From NCBI RefSeq assembly GCF_000383955.1, contig NZ_KB913014.1, positions 120,881-184,880 of the forward strand: a stretch of DNA of 64,000 nucleotides, read 5' to 3'. The DNA is from Rudanella lutea DSM 19387. GTDB taxonomy: Bacteria > Bacteroidota > Bacteroidia > Cytophagales > Spirosomataceae. A program made the translations under genes and the position numbers. Under the pieces are notes generated by a model that worked only from the letters and a program-made list of their open reading frames with translations, was not told the origin of the DNA and ran no database searches. Shown one piece after another: positions 1-8,650 of the stretch; positions within the stretch are counted from its first letter, which is position 1, and every line of letters starts with the position of its first letter.

Positions 1-892
1 CAACCAACGAAATTAACAGGAGCGGAGCAATCTGGTAACCCGAGAAGTTACCGGCTTGGTCAAACCCGATGCTTACTTTATGTCCATGTCGAATACGTTC
101 GAGATCCAGATAATTCTGAATGTACGCTAACTCTTTTTCCAGGTCAGACTGTCCCTGATTTGACTCATACAAACCATATCGCATCAGGCTGGCGAGCTTC
201 AACACCTGCTCGGCAGCCTGTTCATTGGTGTCCATAATGTCGACATAGACACTGTTCAACGTATTGAACAAGAAGTGAGGGTTGATCTGCGATTTAAGAA
301 AGTTGACTTCTAACTGAAGATTCTCTTGCTCAAGGGCTAATTTATCGCGCTCCAGCGTCAATTTATCGCGTTCCAGAATGAGCTTATCATGTTCTAGTTT
401 CGCACTCTTTCTTTGAAAGTTAAGGATATCCCTAATGGATTTGATCGATAAGAGAATTGTTGGTACAAAAAGACTTATAGAGTAATTCCAGGCCAACAAA
501 CGCAAACTTGTAAAAGCACCAAGCCACCCACCTTCATCTTTTAAGAAGATGTCCCAGGCACGTCTTATGTATGTCTTCTCTTTCCCTACATATCCATCCG
601 TAACACTCAATAAACTTTTGAAAGTAAAGTAGTTAATTAAATAAGTTAGGTAATAGACCACTACAATAGAAACGATCGTAACAATAATCTTCTTCTTGTA
701 TAAGAACCGAGGAAAAATAAAGTAGCCAAAAAAATAGAACAAAGACACATTTAAGATAAAGTCTATGCCACTAATAACGTTTATAACCAGGGCATTATCT
801 CTGTGAATTTTTGTAGTCATCCATCGTTCTACACCAAAGTAGAACAGTATCCATAGCCCTACATGCAAGCCAACTCTAAACCACTTCTTCAT
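1..892 (-). CDS. LytS/YehU-type sensor histidine kinase, 3' end outside window
   Basis: Reading the minus strand from ATG at 892 gives an open frame to the window edge (about 297 residues). The N-terminal half is hydrophobic, with about four membrane segments. Next comes a charged coiled coil with a seven-residue repeat (LERDKLx, four near copies), then the His_kinase box NPHFLFNTLNSVY that defines the PF06580 family. The histidine of that box is the expected phosphorylation site. The ATPase (HATPase_c) domain lies beyond the window. The start is 20 bp after the LytTR regulator's stop, with an AGGGGG-like ribosome binding site in that gap, so the two form an operon and a probable two-component pair. 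The signal is unknown. The family call is firm; the function beyond signalling cannot be read. Confidence 0.9.
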   Translation of the reverse strand, partial: MKKWFRVGLHVGLWILFYFGVERWMTTKIHRDNALVINVISGIDFILNVSLFYFFGYFIFPRFLYKKKIIVTIVSIVVVYYLTYLINYFTFKSLLSVTDGYVGKEKTYIRRAWDIFLKDEGGWLGAFTSLRLLAWNYSISLFVPTILLSIKSIRDILNFQRKSAKLEHDKLILERDKLTLERDKLALEQENLQLEVNFLKSQINPHFLFNTLNSVYVDIMDTNEQAAEQVLKLASLMRYGLYESNQGQSDLEKELAYIQNYLDLERIRHGHKVSIGFDQAGNFSGYQIAPLLLISLV

Positions 893-912
893 TGTGAGCT
901 GTCTCATACCCC

Positions 913-1725
913 CTACCGCATCATGCGTTTCAACACCTCCATTACCCGATCTCGGTAGGTAACCCCAATTGGCACCCGCTTCCCGTTCAATGTTGTAATC
1001 AGATTTCCGTCTATTTCCTTGATGGCCCCCAACCGAATTATATACGAACGATTGACCCGCAGAAACTCCTCTGCCGGAAGCATCGTCTCCAGCTTCCCCA
1101 TCGTCATATAGGTTAAGATCGTACGATCGGCTAAATGGATGGTGAGGTAATCGCTGTCGCTCTCCACAAAGAGAATATCGGCAGGAGCCACCCGGATCAG
1201 CTTCTTATCTTCTTTTACCAGAAAAAAATTGCCTTTTTGCCCTGCTGTCTCAGTCGACTCTGATTCGGCTATTGGTTTTATCACCGGCTCGGAGGCCGGT
1301 AAACCAGGTGAGCTATCGGGGGAGAGCACGTTTGAAGTTGTTATGCCTTGTCGGGCTTTGAATTTGTTGATAGCCTGCATAAACCGTTCAAAAGGTGCGG
1401 GCTTTAACAGGTAGTCCAAGACGTCGTGTTCGAACCCCTGCACGGCATACTCCGAGTAGGCGGTTACCATCACCACCGCCGGCCGTGAAAAGTCGGGCCG
1501 GTGAGCGGGTAAGGCTTTCAGGAATTCGATACCCGTCATCTCAGGCATCTCAATGTCCAAAAAAATCAGATCGGGTTTAGCCTGCTCAATGGCAAACAGA
1601 GCTTCAACAGCATCGTAGACTTGCCCTACCAACTCCAGATAAGGAACGCGTTTGATATATTTTTCGAGCAGGACGTGAGCGGGCGCTTCATCGTCTACAA
1701 TAAAACAACGGATTGTTTGCTGCAT
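913..1725 (-). CDS. LytTR-family response regulator
   Basis: Response regulator of about 270 residues. It has an N-terminal receiver domain (IVDDE acid cluster, LIFLDIEMPEM with the phospho-acceptor Asp, VTAYSEYAV, and the KPAPFERF lysine) and a C-terminal LytTR DNA-binding domain (FVESDSDYLTIH... FLRVNRSYII). A Ser/Pro/Glu-rich linker of about 45 residues joins them. The open frame extends upstream to 1767, but the receiver begins right after the ATG at 1725, so that start is preferred. It lies 20 bp upstream of the LytS-like kinase on the same strand, which is the usual partner. LytTR regulators bind direct repeats in promoters; no target is visible here. Confidence 0.92.
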   Translation of the reverse strand: MQQTIRCFIVDDEAPAHVLLEKYIKRVPYLELVGQVYDAVEALFAIEQAKPDLIFLDIEMPEMTGIEFLKALPAHRPDFSRPAVVMVTAYSEYAVQGFEHDVLDYLLKPAPFERFMQAINKFKARQGITTSNVLSPDSSPGLPASEPVIKPIAESESTETAGQKGNFFLVKEDKKLIRVAPADILFVESDSDYLTIHLADRTILTYMTMGKLETMLPAEEFLRVNRSYIIRLGAIKEIDGNLITTLNGKRVPIGVTYRDRVMEVLKRMMR

Positions 1726-1894
1726 AGCTACAGGGGTGCCTCGGCGGTAAACGGTGAATGCAAACACCGTAAGTATACATGTATTTACCGAAATAGATGT
1801 ATGGTTCGCCGAAATAACTTGATCGTCTTTGCTAACAGGATTTACTTCGATTCATCAACCACTGCGAAAGTTACCAACTAACCATTGCACGCAT

Positions 1895-2137
1895 ATGAAT
1901 CCGATTGCGCTCAAAATCCGCAAACTACGTGAAATCCACAACTACCCTCAGGAGTACGTTGCATTTCAGTTAGGAGTCAGCCAGGCCGCATACAGCAAAA
2001 AAGAAACCGGCCGCACCGAACTGTCGCTAACCGTTTTGCAGCAGGTGGCTACTCTGTACGGCATTAGCCTCGTAGACCTCATTAGTCTTACGCTACAGGA
2101 TCTTATTGTTCATGCGGTAAAGCAGCAGGTTTCATAG
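1895..2137 (+). CDS. Small XRE-family helix-turn-helix regulator
   Basis: An 80-residue protein that is almost entirely one Cro/C1-type HTH domain: LKIRKLRE..., then EYVAFQLGVSQAAYSKKETG for helices 2-3, then a VLQQVATLYGIS tail. I chose ATG 1895 because the HTH homology starts three residues later; the frame is open back to 1829 but that part is not protein-like. It diverges from the LytTR regulator with about 170 bp between them. It is a candidate transcriptional regulator with unknown target. Such stand-alone HTH proteins are common next to mobile DNA, and the decayed island starts immediately downstream. Confidence 0.75.
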   Translation: MNPIALKIRKLREIHNYPQEYVAFQLGVSQAAYSKKETGRTELSLTVLQQVATLYGISLVDLISLTLQDLIVHAVKQQVS

Positions 2138-2187
2138 AGCGTGTTGTAAGGAAATCTGAGGGAGTGTATCTGAAGCTATATCACAGG

Positions 2188-2550
2188 GACGAGGCTGGAT
2201 TCGTTCTTCAGTCAGTGTGCCCTCACAGTTGGCAGGCCCCCGTGAACAAATAGATCGGCTGAGTCAGCCTGATTCTCGGGCATCGTGTTGGGGTAGGGCT
2301 CGGAGCCGGGCTATGCGGTAATGAGCCGTTGTTTCAAAGGGGTATGACCAGCCAGCAGCTGATTGAAATGGTCGATGAGTGGGTAAAGTTCTTGAGTCAG
2401 GTGACGGTACTGGCATTGGATAAGCCCCGGTGCATCGCATCAGACCGGTGCAGTATCAACTAGCGGAGTGGCAGCAAGCCGGTCAGCATCTCTTCTTTTT
2501 ACCGGCTTATAGTTCTGTTGGAGACGATCAGGCGGAATCCAGTCTGTTGA
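2188..2550 (+). pseudogene. IS630-family transposase remnant
   Basis: No intact frame, but conceptual translation across frame changes gives the IS630/Tc1-like landmarks in the right order. These are DEAGF followed by a PHSWQAPG-like segment, then LALDKPRCIAS (matching the usual VLDNAxxHxS), then AEWQQAGQHLFFLPAYS (matching the conserved YLFFLPxYSPxLNPIE stretch). The catalytic Asp/Glu of the DDE triad are lost or out of frame. This is a heavily decayed copy and marks the edge of the accessory island. Confidence 0.7.
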
Positions 2551-2583
2551 GGCATAATACCCAAAATGAGTATTATGCCTCAA
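2547..2583. repeat. Palindrome, copy 1 of the GCATAATACCC family
   Basis: Perfect 14-bp arms (2547-2560 and 2570-2583) around a 9-bp loop; the core is GCATAATACCC-AAAATGAG-TATTATGC. The same core recurs 100 bp downstream at 2647-2707. Both copies lie just 3' of the parB remnant at 2758-3572, matching the position of the palindromes at the two other parB loci. It could be a ParB-binding centromere-like site or a terminator. Confidence 0.7.
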
Positions 2584-2646
2584 CTCGCTGATTCACTGAG
2601 ATATAACACCAATTTCTGGTATTTATTTTAAACATTATCACTTAAC

Positions 2647-2707
2647 AAAAACATCCCTTCTGAGCATAATACCCAAAATGGGTATTATGCTCAGAAGGGA
2701 TGTTTTT
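2647..2707. repeat. Long palindrome, copy 2 of the GCATAATACCC family
   Basis: Perfect 28-bp arms (2647-2674 and 2680-2707) with a 5-bp loop. Its centre shares the GAGCATAATACCC core with 2547-2583. The outer ends are A-rich and T-rich, so the structure could also act as a bidirectional rho-independent terminator for the parB remnant. A centromere-like role is inferred from the second copy and from the equivalent position at the other parB loci. Confidence 0.75.
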
Positions 2708-2757
2708 TTGGCTAACTAGTACAACGTTTTATAGCCATCTGAATGGTTCAACAGTCA

Positions 2758-3572
2758 CTAGAGTAATTCTTTTAAGGCGGTCGCCTTGAGAATGAGCTGG
2801 TCAAGACGGGCCCGTGTAAGCGACTTCCCTGATAACAGATTCTCCATAAAACCCGTCAGCTCCGCCTGCGCCTTCGCTTTGGCTTTATACTTTTTTTCTG
2901 AATCCTGTGCCTCTACTTTCTCCTGCGTACCTGTAGCGAGTGATTCCAGCTCATCAACACTGCTAATCACGGAGACAGATGGCATTTTCCCTACTTTTTG
3001 AAGGGAACCTTTATCTACTTTTACTGCCCCTGAAAGTACCATTTTCTTCAGGTCAGGTGCGAGTCGTTCGACGCCCGCAGCAAATTCTGAATCGCGGATA
3101 ATGGTGTTTTTGCCTACGTTGTATTCTTGTGCCAGCTTTTCAGCTGTGATGGTCACCTGGCTTTTTCCGCCTTACCTGTTGAGTCAGGCGTCTTTTCTTC
3201 TATGCGGTCGTACTTCCCTTTATCGGCTTTTTCATTCAGATAACGAAGCCCCCGAAAATACTGAATCTGTTGCGGGGTAAGATTACGACGCCCTAGCTGC
3301 AAATCGATCATGAAATCTTTCACCGACTTCAAATCCGCAAAATCCATCAGCTGGATATTAAAGCTAATGTTTCGCGCTTTGCAAATCCGATAGCGGTTAT
3401 GGCCATCAACCAACACATAGGCTGGCTCGTCGGGTGTTGTCGAAGTTGGATCGATCTTCTGCCAAGTGGTCTCCCAAAGACTCAGGGCGTCCCGACAGCC
3501 ATTTGCGACAATATTCAATTCCAGCTGCTTGTTCTCTTCCTCAGTTGGTTCGGGTATCCAACTCCGTAACTC
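2758..3572 (-). pseudogene. parB: ParB-like protein, locus 1: truncated and frameshifted
   Basis: Two frames together cover the ParB-like protein seen intact at 7716-8645. The first (from about 3572) carries ELRSWIP, the NGCRDALSLW segment, the VDGHNRYRIC motif and IDLQLGRRNLTPQQ; it stops at 3153. The second begins at GTG 3156, overlapping that stop, and carries the HTH (LAQEYNVGKNTIIRD) and a lysine-rich tail. In the intact homologue these are one chain, so a one-base frameshift is likely; translational coupling at the GTGA overlap is the alternative. The N-terminal 35 or so residues are missing: at about 3573-3588 homology switches abruptly to an opposite-strand ThiF gene. No parA is left. 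This is recombination debris, not a working partition gene. Confidence 0.75.
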
Positions 3573-3588
3573 AGGCGATCAGATTCAA

Positions 3589-4503
3589 GTATGGACTGAC
3601 GAGCCGGTGACGAACATTGCGCGAGAAGCCGGGCAACGCACGGCGCAGGCTTTTGGTGAACGCTCCTATGATCTTCTTCGGCGGCTGAAGGTTGGCGTAG
3701 TCGGCTGCTCTGGCACGGGTAGCCCGGTGATTGAACAGCTAGCCCGGTTGCAGGTAGGTCACTTAGTACTGGTCGATCCTGATATGATTGAAAAGAAAAA
3801 CCTTAACCGGATTCTTCATTCGACCTATCAGGACGCAGTAGACCACCGTCCCAAAGTGGACGTGCTTGGTGATGGGGTTGTTTCTATGCAGTTAGGAACA
3901 GACGTCACCCGCATACAAGCCAATCTGTACGACGACACGGACGTATTACTTGAGCTTGCCGGTTGCGACGTGCTAATCGGCTGTATGGACAGCGTCGATG
4001 GCCGGTTCCTGCTTAACCGACTGGCTACATTTTACCTGGTCCCCTACCTTGATTTGGGCGTAAAGCTACAGGCCGACGGGACAGGTGGCATTGAGCACAT
4101 TAGTGGGGCGGTACATTTCCTTCAACCCGGTAAATCGTCGCTGATAACGCGGGGCATGTTCGATGAGACAGATGTACGTTCGGCTTCAGAATACCGGAAG
4201 GATCCAGAGACGTTTTCCGAGAGGGTGAAACACGACTATTTCCGGGATGTACCTGTCAATCGCTCAGCGGTCATCTCCGTCAATATGCTGACCGCTGCGG
4301 CAGCCGTTTGCGAATTGCTCAATCGCCTACACCCTTTCCGCAAGGAACCCGCCCATCAAGTACTGGAGATGACAGAAGGCTATTGGGCCAACACCGAGGA
4401 GTCCTACTTTCCGGTAGATGACTATTTAGTGCGTAGAATTGGCCGGGGTACGTTACAGCCTTTCTTGGAGATGGTGGACCTTAACATACCGATTTTATGC
4501 TGA
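3589..4503 (+). pseudogene. E1-like ThiF adenylyltransferase, N-terminally truncated
   Basis: The frame carries a ThiF/E1 Rossmann domain: VGVVGCSGTGS nucleotide loop, VDPDMIEKKNLNR (the NLNR signature), then GCMDSVDGRFLLNRLA. Family members adenylate the C-terminus of ubiquitin-like proteins or sulfur carriers. Upstream of about 3589 the frame stays open only because it runs antisense to parB; that stretch has no ThiF character. Related E1 proteins in poly-ubiquitin-like operons usually carry an extra N-terminal (JAB-type) domain, absent here. The gene overlaps the DUF6527 gene, its usual companion. A GTG inside parB could still start a chimeric protein, so a truncated enzyme is possible. 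Substrate unknown; no ubiquitin-like gene is left nearby. Confidence 0.7.
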
Positions 4504-4838
4504 TGGCACGTACCTGGATGCAGAAGCTAAAACTTAGGCTTCTGCGTCTTTTTTTTGATACACACTACCTTGCCCAGCGCGTTGACGATTTACCAGAGCA
4601 TATCCATGAACGTCGTATCTACTTAGTTGGTGCATCGGAAGCCCCCTGGCTGATCGCGTTTCAGTGTCCTTGCGGCTGTGGGAATCTAATTCAGCTCAAT
4701 ACCCTGAAAGAAGCTAAACCGCGCTGGACTTACGAACACCACCGCTTTAATCACATCAGCTTAGCACCTTCTGTATGGCGCAAAGTTGGTTGTAAAAGCC
4801 ATTTCTGGATTCGTAACGGTAAGGTTGCGTGGTGTTAG
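4497..4838 (+). CDS. DUF6527-like Cys-rich protein
   Basis: A 113-residue protein (111 if ATG 4503 is used) overlapping the end of the ThiF gene by a few bases, so the two are translationally coupled. It carries a CPCGCG knuckle, then PRW, then SLAPSVWRK and a final CKSHFWIRNGKVAWC. The spaced cysteines and histidine suggest a zinc-binding fold. This pattern matches DUF6527 proteins, which comparative genomics places in bacterial poly-ubiquitin-like operons with E1, E2 and JAB proteins. The biochemical role is not established. It appears complete, but its operon has been cut off upstream. Confidence 0.65.
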   Translation: MLMARTWMQKLKLRLLRLFFDTHYLAQRVDDLPEHIHERRIYLVGASEAPWLIAFQCPCGCGNLIQLNTLKEAKPRWTYEHHRFNHISLAPSVWRKVGCKSHFWIRNGKVAWC

Positions 4839-4899
4839 CTTTTGGGTCATTTCCCGATCACTTGCTCGCTAGACTATGTTAAGTTTCCTCATCACAACC

Positions 4900-4942
4900 A
4901 GAGGTTATTTTCTCCAACCATCGGCAGGAGAAAATAACCTCT
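4900..4942. terminator. Bidirectional terminator hairpin
   Basis: Perfect 16-bp arms (4900-4915, AGAGGTTATTTTCTCC, and 4927-4942) with an 11-bp loop. They sit between the convergent DUF6527 and DUF1016 genes. The A/T-rich arms provide U-tracts in both directions. Confidence 0.65.
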
Positions 4943-4982
4943 ATTAAACGCACTGCTCCGCGTTAAGCAGATTGTCTGGTAA

Positions 4983-6026
4983 TTATTGATCTTCTTTCGC
5001 TTTTTCGAGTCGCTTTCGAGCCTGCTCAATGGCTGTATGTAGCTTTTGCTCCAGTAAGGTGCGTGGCAGTTGATGCGTCAGGTATTCGGCCACTCGGATA
5101 TCGCCTTTGTCGAGTTCGAGCAGTTCAATATGCTCGTGCGATTTTTCGGCACAGAGTATCAAGCCGATTGGATTATTCTCTCCTTCCAGCATCTCATGCT
5201 TACGAAGCCAGCCCAGATACAGTTCCATCTGCCCTTTGTAGGCAGCTTTAAACCGTCCCAACTTGAGGTCTATAGCCACCAGTCGACGTAACCGACGGTG
5301 GTAGAAGAGCAGGTCGATCCGGTGGTCGTCGCCGTCGATGACAATCCGTTTTTGTCGGGCCATGAACGCAAAGTCGGAGCCGAGTTCGATGATGAACTTC
5401 TGTAATTCAGAAACAATGGCATCTTCCAGTTCTTCCTCTGAGTACGTCTTTTCTAAGCCTAGAAAATCAAGTACGTAAGGGTCACGAAACACCATGTCGG
5501 GCGTTAGCCGGTCCGTTTCATGCAACTCTGCCAGCTCACGCCGGATGGTTTCGTCAGGCTGTTGCGAAATAGCGGTACGCTCGTACAGCATTCCGTCGAT
5601 CTTTTGCCGCAGCATCCGTACACTCCACCGCTCCAGTCGGGCCATTTGGGTGTAAAACTCCCGCTTTAGGTCGTCTTTGACGTAAAGCAGCGTAACCAGA
5701 TGTGACCACGTAAATTGTTCAGACAGTGTCTGAATAATTGATACGTCGGGATAAAGCCGGGCTAACTCTATGGCATTGGTAAGGTTTGCGGGGCTAAACC
5801 CTTTGCCGTATTCAGCCGTAAGGCGGTCGCTCAACTGCCGAATGGTTTGCTTGCCGTATTCAGCCCTCCCCTGCCCTAATACTTCAATGTTGATGCGTTT
5901 GCCGATAGCCCAGTAGAGCCGGGTAATTTCCGCATTAATAACCAGAGCCACCTTCTGCCTCGACTGCCCGATCAGTGCACGGAGGTCATTAAGTAAATCG
6001 GGCGAAATAGGTGAGTGATTAGTCAT
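4983..6026 (-). CDS. YhcG/DUF1016-family PDDEXK nuclease
   Basis: A 347-residue protein with the two-part YhcG layout. The N-terminal DUF1016_N domain (about 10-160) contains the WAIGKRI segment, YGKQTIRQLSDRL, FSPANLTNAIELARLYP and FTWSHLVTLL. The C-terminal nuclease-like domain (about 180-335) carries IDLLFYHRRLRRLVAIDLKLG, in which D and DLK form the PD-(D/E)xK core. The length is normal for the family. ATG 6026 lies 28 bp after the stop of the hsdM remnant. YhcG proteins are often found within or beside type I restriction loci, as here. The exact activity is unproven for the family; a structure-specific or defence nuclease is inferred. The reading frame is intact, unlike its neighbour. 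Confidence 0.85.
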   Translation of the reverse strand: MTNHSPISPDLLNDLRALIGQSRQKVALVINAEITRLYWAIGKRINIEVLGQGRAEYGKQTIRQLSDRLTAEYGKGFSPANLTNAIELARLYPDVSIIQTLSEQFTWSHLVTLLYVKDDLKREFYTQMARLERWSVRMLRQKIDGMLYERTAISQQPDETIRRELAELHETDRLTPDMVFRDPYVLDFLGLEKTYSEEELEDAIVSELQKFIIELGSDFAFMARQKRIVIDGDDHRIDLLFYHRRLRRLVAIDLKLGRFKAAYKGQMELYLGWLRKHEMLEGENNPIGLILCAEKSHEHIELLELDKGDIRVAEYLTHQLPRTLLEQKLHTAIEQARKRLEKAKEDQ

Positions 6027-6053
6027 ATAGTTGGGTTAGTATTTCTTGTTTTT

Positions 6054-7562
6054 TTACGATTCGAGTTTCTGATTCGCCCCGGTTGTCTGCGTGAGTAATG
6101 CCTTCAGCGCCTGCAAATCGGCCTGCCGCTCGCGGTCGAGGGCTTCAATCTTGTCGATTAGCTCAGTGGGCGTATCGTGCTGCTGGACATGCATGACTTC
6201 TTTGTAACGCTTGATGCTCAGGTTGTAATTGTTGGCCGGATGTCGGCCACCGGCTCAGAAAAGCTCTGATCAGTTCTGGTATGTGTCGTCTTCCCGGCCG
6301 TGCCAGCGGGCCACGCTGTCGGGAATGTCGTTGGCGGCCGTGGCCTGGCTTTTATCATCGAGCGTGAAGCCATCGTCCCGCATGTCGTAAAACCAGACAG
6401 CGCCCGTACCGCCCGCGTTCGTTTTGGTGAAAATCAGAATGGCCGTGCTCACGTCGGCGTAGGGCTCGAACACCCCGCCCGGCATCTCCATGCCACCCTG
6501 CAACTGATGGCGGTCAATAAGTACCTGCCGAATCTGCCGATGGGCTTTAGAGGATCCGAACAATACTCCATCGGGTACGATCACAGCCGCCCGGCCACCC
6601 GCCCTCAGACCACGTAGCATTAGGATTAGAAACAGGAGTTCCGTTTTCTTAGTGTTAAAGGTCTGTAAAACTCGCTTTTCTACAGCTTCGTGATCCAAAC
6701 TCCCATTGAACGGCGGGTTAGCCAGCACCAGCGTAGCGCGATCAGTAAAGCCCGCGTTGGCTTCCGACAACGCATCCATGTCAATCAGATTCAGTCGTTC
6801 AATCCCGTGCAACATCAGGTTCATCACCCCAATGCGAATCATCGTCGCATCGAACTCCATGCCTAGGAACATCGATTCATTGAACCGTTTCCAAAACTCA
6901 GGCTGAAAGAACTCGCCGACATGATGCTGATGGAGGTACTCAGCCGGGCCCACGAGAAAGCCGCAGCTTCCTGAGGGAGGGTCGCAAACGACGTCATCGG
7001 GTGTATGGCGCATCAGGTCAACCATCAGTTTGATGATGTATCGAGGGGTATGAAACTGCCCATTTTGCCCAGCCGTCGCGATTTTAGCGAGCAGGTATTC
7101 ATACACATCACCCTTCGTACGCGGTCTTCCATGCGCACGTCGGAGAGCAGATCGACAACCTGTGTCAGCAAGCGGGGCGAGGGAATCATAAACGTAGCTC
7201 CTTTCATAAAGCGGTTGTACGCGGTGCCCTCCACATTTCCCAGGCTACGCATAAGCGCAAACACACCATCAGGCGGGTAAAAAGCGTAAAGAGTTCTTCG
7301 GGGCCGAGGTACCGGAACCGGCTCCAGCGCAGGTATTGCTGTTCATTCTGGCTGATAAATAGGCGATTCAACCGGCTTGCCTGTATACGTGGCCTTTTGT
7401 TCTTTCGCCAATTGAATATCATCGAGCCGTTTGATGAACAGCATCCGGGCCGCCGGGGCGGTAAGTAATCTGCTCAATTACAGTCAGCGGGTTGGTGATA
7501 CCGCCCGTCCAGAAAGCATTCCATATTTTGTCGATTTGAGTACGTTGATTGCCGGTAAGCAT
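6054..7562 (-). pseudogene. hsdM: Type I restriction-modification methyltransferase HsdM, multiply broken
   Basis: Conceptual translation across several frames yields a near full-length HsdM (about 500 codons). It starts MLTGNQRTQIDKIW at 7562 (HsdM_N). The 7204-7422 and 7025-7264 frames carry the rest of the N-terminal domain. The longest frame (6270-7106) holds the N6-adenine methylase core, including TPRYIIKLMVDLM, DPPSGSCGFL and the catalytic NPPF motif. After a stop near 6270 the C-terminal NYNLSIKRYKEVM and a coiled tail end at TAA 6054. At least three frame breaks are visible. No hsdS or hsdR gene is present. The gene is dead, or the assembly has several errors. Confidence 0.85.
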
Positions 7563-7586
7563 AGAAAGGGGGTAACGTCTTGAATT

Positions 7587-7704
7587 AATGGTGCCAGATT
7601 GACACCATTTTTTTCTGGTTAGGCACGTTATAAATGGTGTCAATCTGGCACCATTTTGAGGTGTCTTTGCGGTCGCTCGATAATGGTGCCAGATTGACAC
7701 CATT
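7587..7704. repeat. Three-copy palindrome cluster downstream of parB2 (putative centromere)
   Basis: Three 23-bp copies at 7587-7609, 7633-7655 (inverted) and 7682-7704. Each is itself an imperfect palindrome around GGTGCCAGATTGACACC, and the three are identical once oriented. Start-to-start spacing is 46 and 49 bp. The cluster sits directly 3' of parB2 (stop at 7716) and before the hsdM remnant. Repeated, regularly spaced, dyad-symmetric sites next to parB are typical of plasmid parS/centromere regions. Nested hairpins acting as terminators are the alternative. Confidence 0.75.
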
Positions 7705-7715
7705 ATCGGCAAGGC

Positions 7716-8645
7716 TTATTTCACCTGCTTTTTGGCTTGCTTCAGCAGAGCAATCAACTGATCGCAGTCCGCGACAAACTCCGTCGCGTTCGGGTCGAGT
7801 GTCTTAGCTATCTGAGCTATCTTTTTTAGTAGGTTCCTGACCTCTTTTGAAACGGTTGCGGGTATAGCTGTCGGCTCTGCTGCTTCAACTGGCGCAATAG
7901 CATTTACATCTGCTAACGATAACGGCCGGGCTTCCGGCGAGACCATTTTTCCAATTTCACGGACTACCTCTTTGGGCAGTTTCTGCGTACCCTTCAGTAC
8001 CTCCTCTTTCAAGGAAGGTTCCAGGCGGTCAAGTCCTTCAGAATAATCGCGATCGCGCAGGATGGTGCGGGGCGACACATTGAACTCTTTCGCCAATTTA
8101 TCGCGGGTACGTTCCGCCGGGGCGCCGGCCGCTTGCTTTTCTGCTTTCTCAGTACCACTCCTCCCCTCTTCAGCAACCGGACGGCCTACCGTCTGACGCT
8201 CGTTTCGGTACTTCAGGCCACGCAGGTACGACATCTGTTCTGGTGTCAGGTTTCGCCGTCCCAGTTGGTTGTCGATCATGAAGTCGCGCACGGCCTGAAG
8301 CGTCGGAAACTCACGAAGCGATATTTTGAATTCCACTCCATTCGAGGAGCAAATTTCATGTCGGTTATGACCGTCGATCAGTACGTTCACCGGGGTGTCA
8401 TCGGCTGAACCATCGACCAATCCCTGTGTCGTCTGCCAGATCAGCAACGGCTCGCGGCACCCGTCTTTCAGAATATTACTTTTTAACTGCTCATACTCTC
8501 CCACTTGCAACGGAGGGATCAGAGCTTTAAGTTCTGGAAGGATCGTAATGTTGGCCTTCACCTCGTCGAGCATACTCTGCATGAGGTTAGCCGTATTGCG
8601 ATGCAGCACGGGCGGCTCGCCGGAAGCGGTTTTAAACTTCTTCAT
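7716..8645 (-). CDS. parB: ParB-like partition protein, locus 2 (intact)
   Basis: A 309-residue ParB/Srx-fold protein. Residues 36-140 hold the N-terminal domain: ALIPPLQVGEYEQL, DGCREPLLIW, the IDGHNRHEIC motif at 90-99 in place of the chromosomal GERRxRA box, then MIDNQLGRRNLTPEQ. Residues 181-205 form a helix-turn-helix (RDKLAKEFNVSPRTILRDRD), and the tail is a lysine-rich helical region. It starts 5 bp after parA2, so the two form one operon. It probably binds the palindrome cluster at 7587-7704 and partners the adjacent ATPase, as in plasmid ParABS systems. Whether it hydrolyses CTP like chromosomal ParB cannot be judged. It is the best-preserved of three homologues in the window (others at 2758-3572 and 11390-12264). 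Confidence 0.85.
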   Translation of the reverse strand: MKKFKTASGEPPVLHRNTANLMQSMLDEVKANITILPELKALIPPLQVGEYEQLKSNILKDGCREPLLIWQTTQGLVDGSADDTPVNVLIDGHNRHEICSSNGVEFKISLREFPTLQAVRDFMIDNQLGRRNLTPEQMSYLRGLKYRNERQTVGRPVAEEGRSGTEKAEKQAAGAPAERTRDKLAKEFNVSPRTILRDRDYSEGLDRLEPSLKEEVLKGTQKLPKEVVREIGKMVSPEARPLSLADVNAIAPVEAAEPTAIPATVSKEVRNLLKKIAQIAKTLDPNATEFVADCDQLIALLKQAKKQVK

Positions 8646-8650
8646 CTGTA

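Noticed and set aside
3466-3588. Upstream extension of the ThiF reading frame to a GTG at 3466
   Set aside because: These 41 codons are the antisense of the parB remnant and show no ThiF features; ThiF similarity begins near 3589.
7587-7704. CRISPR-like array
   Set aside because: Three 23-bp units with short AT-rich gaps, one unit inverted, and no cas genes; the dyad symmetry and parB neighbour fit a centromere site or terminators instead.
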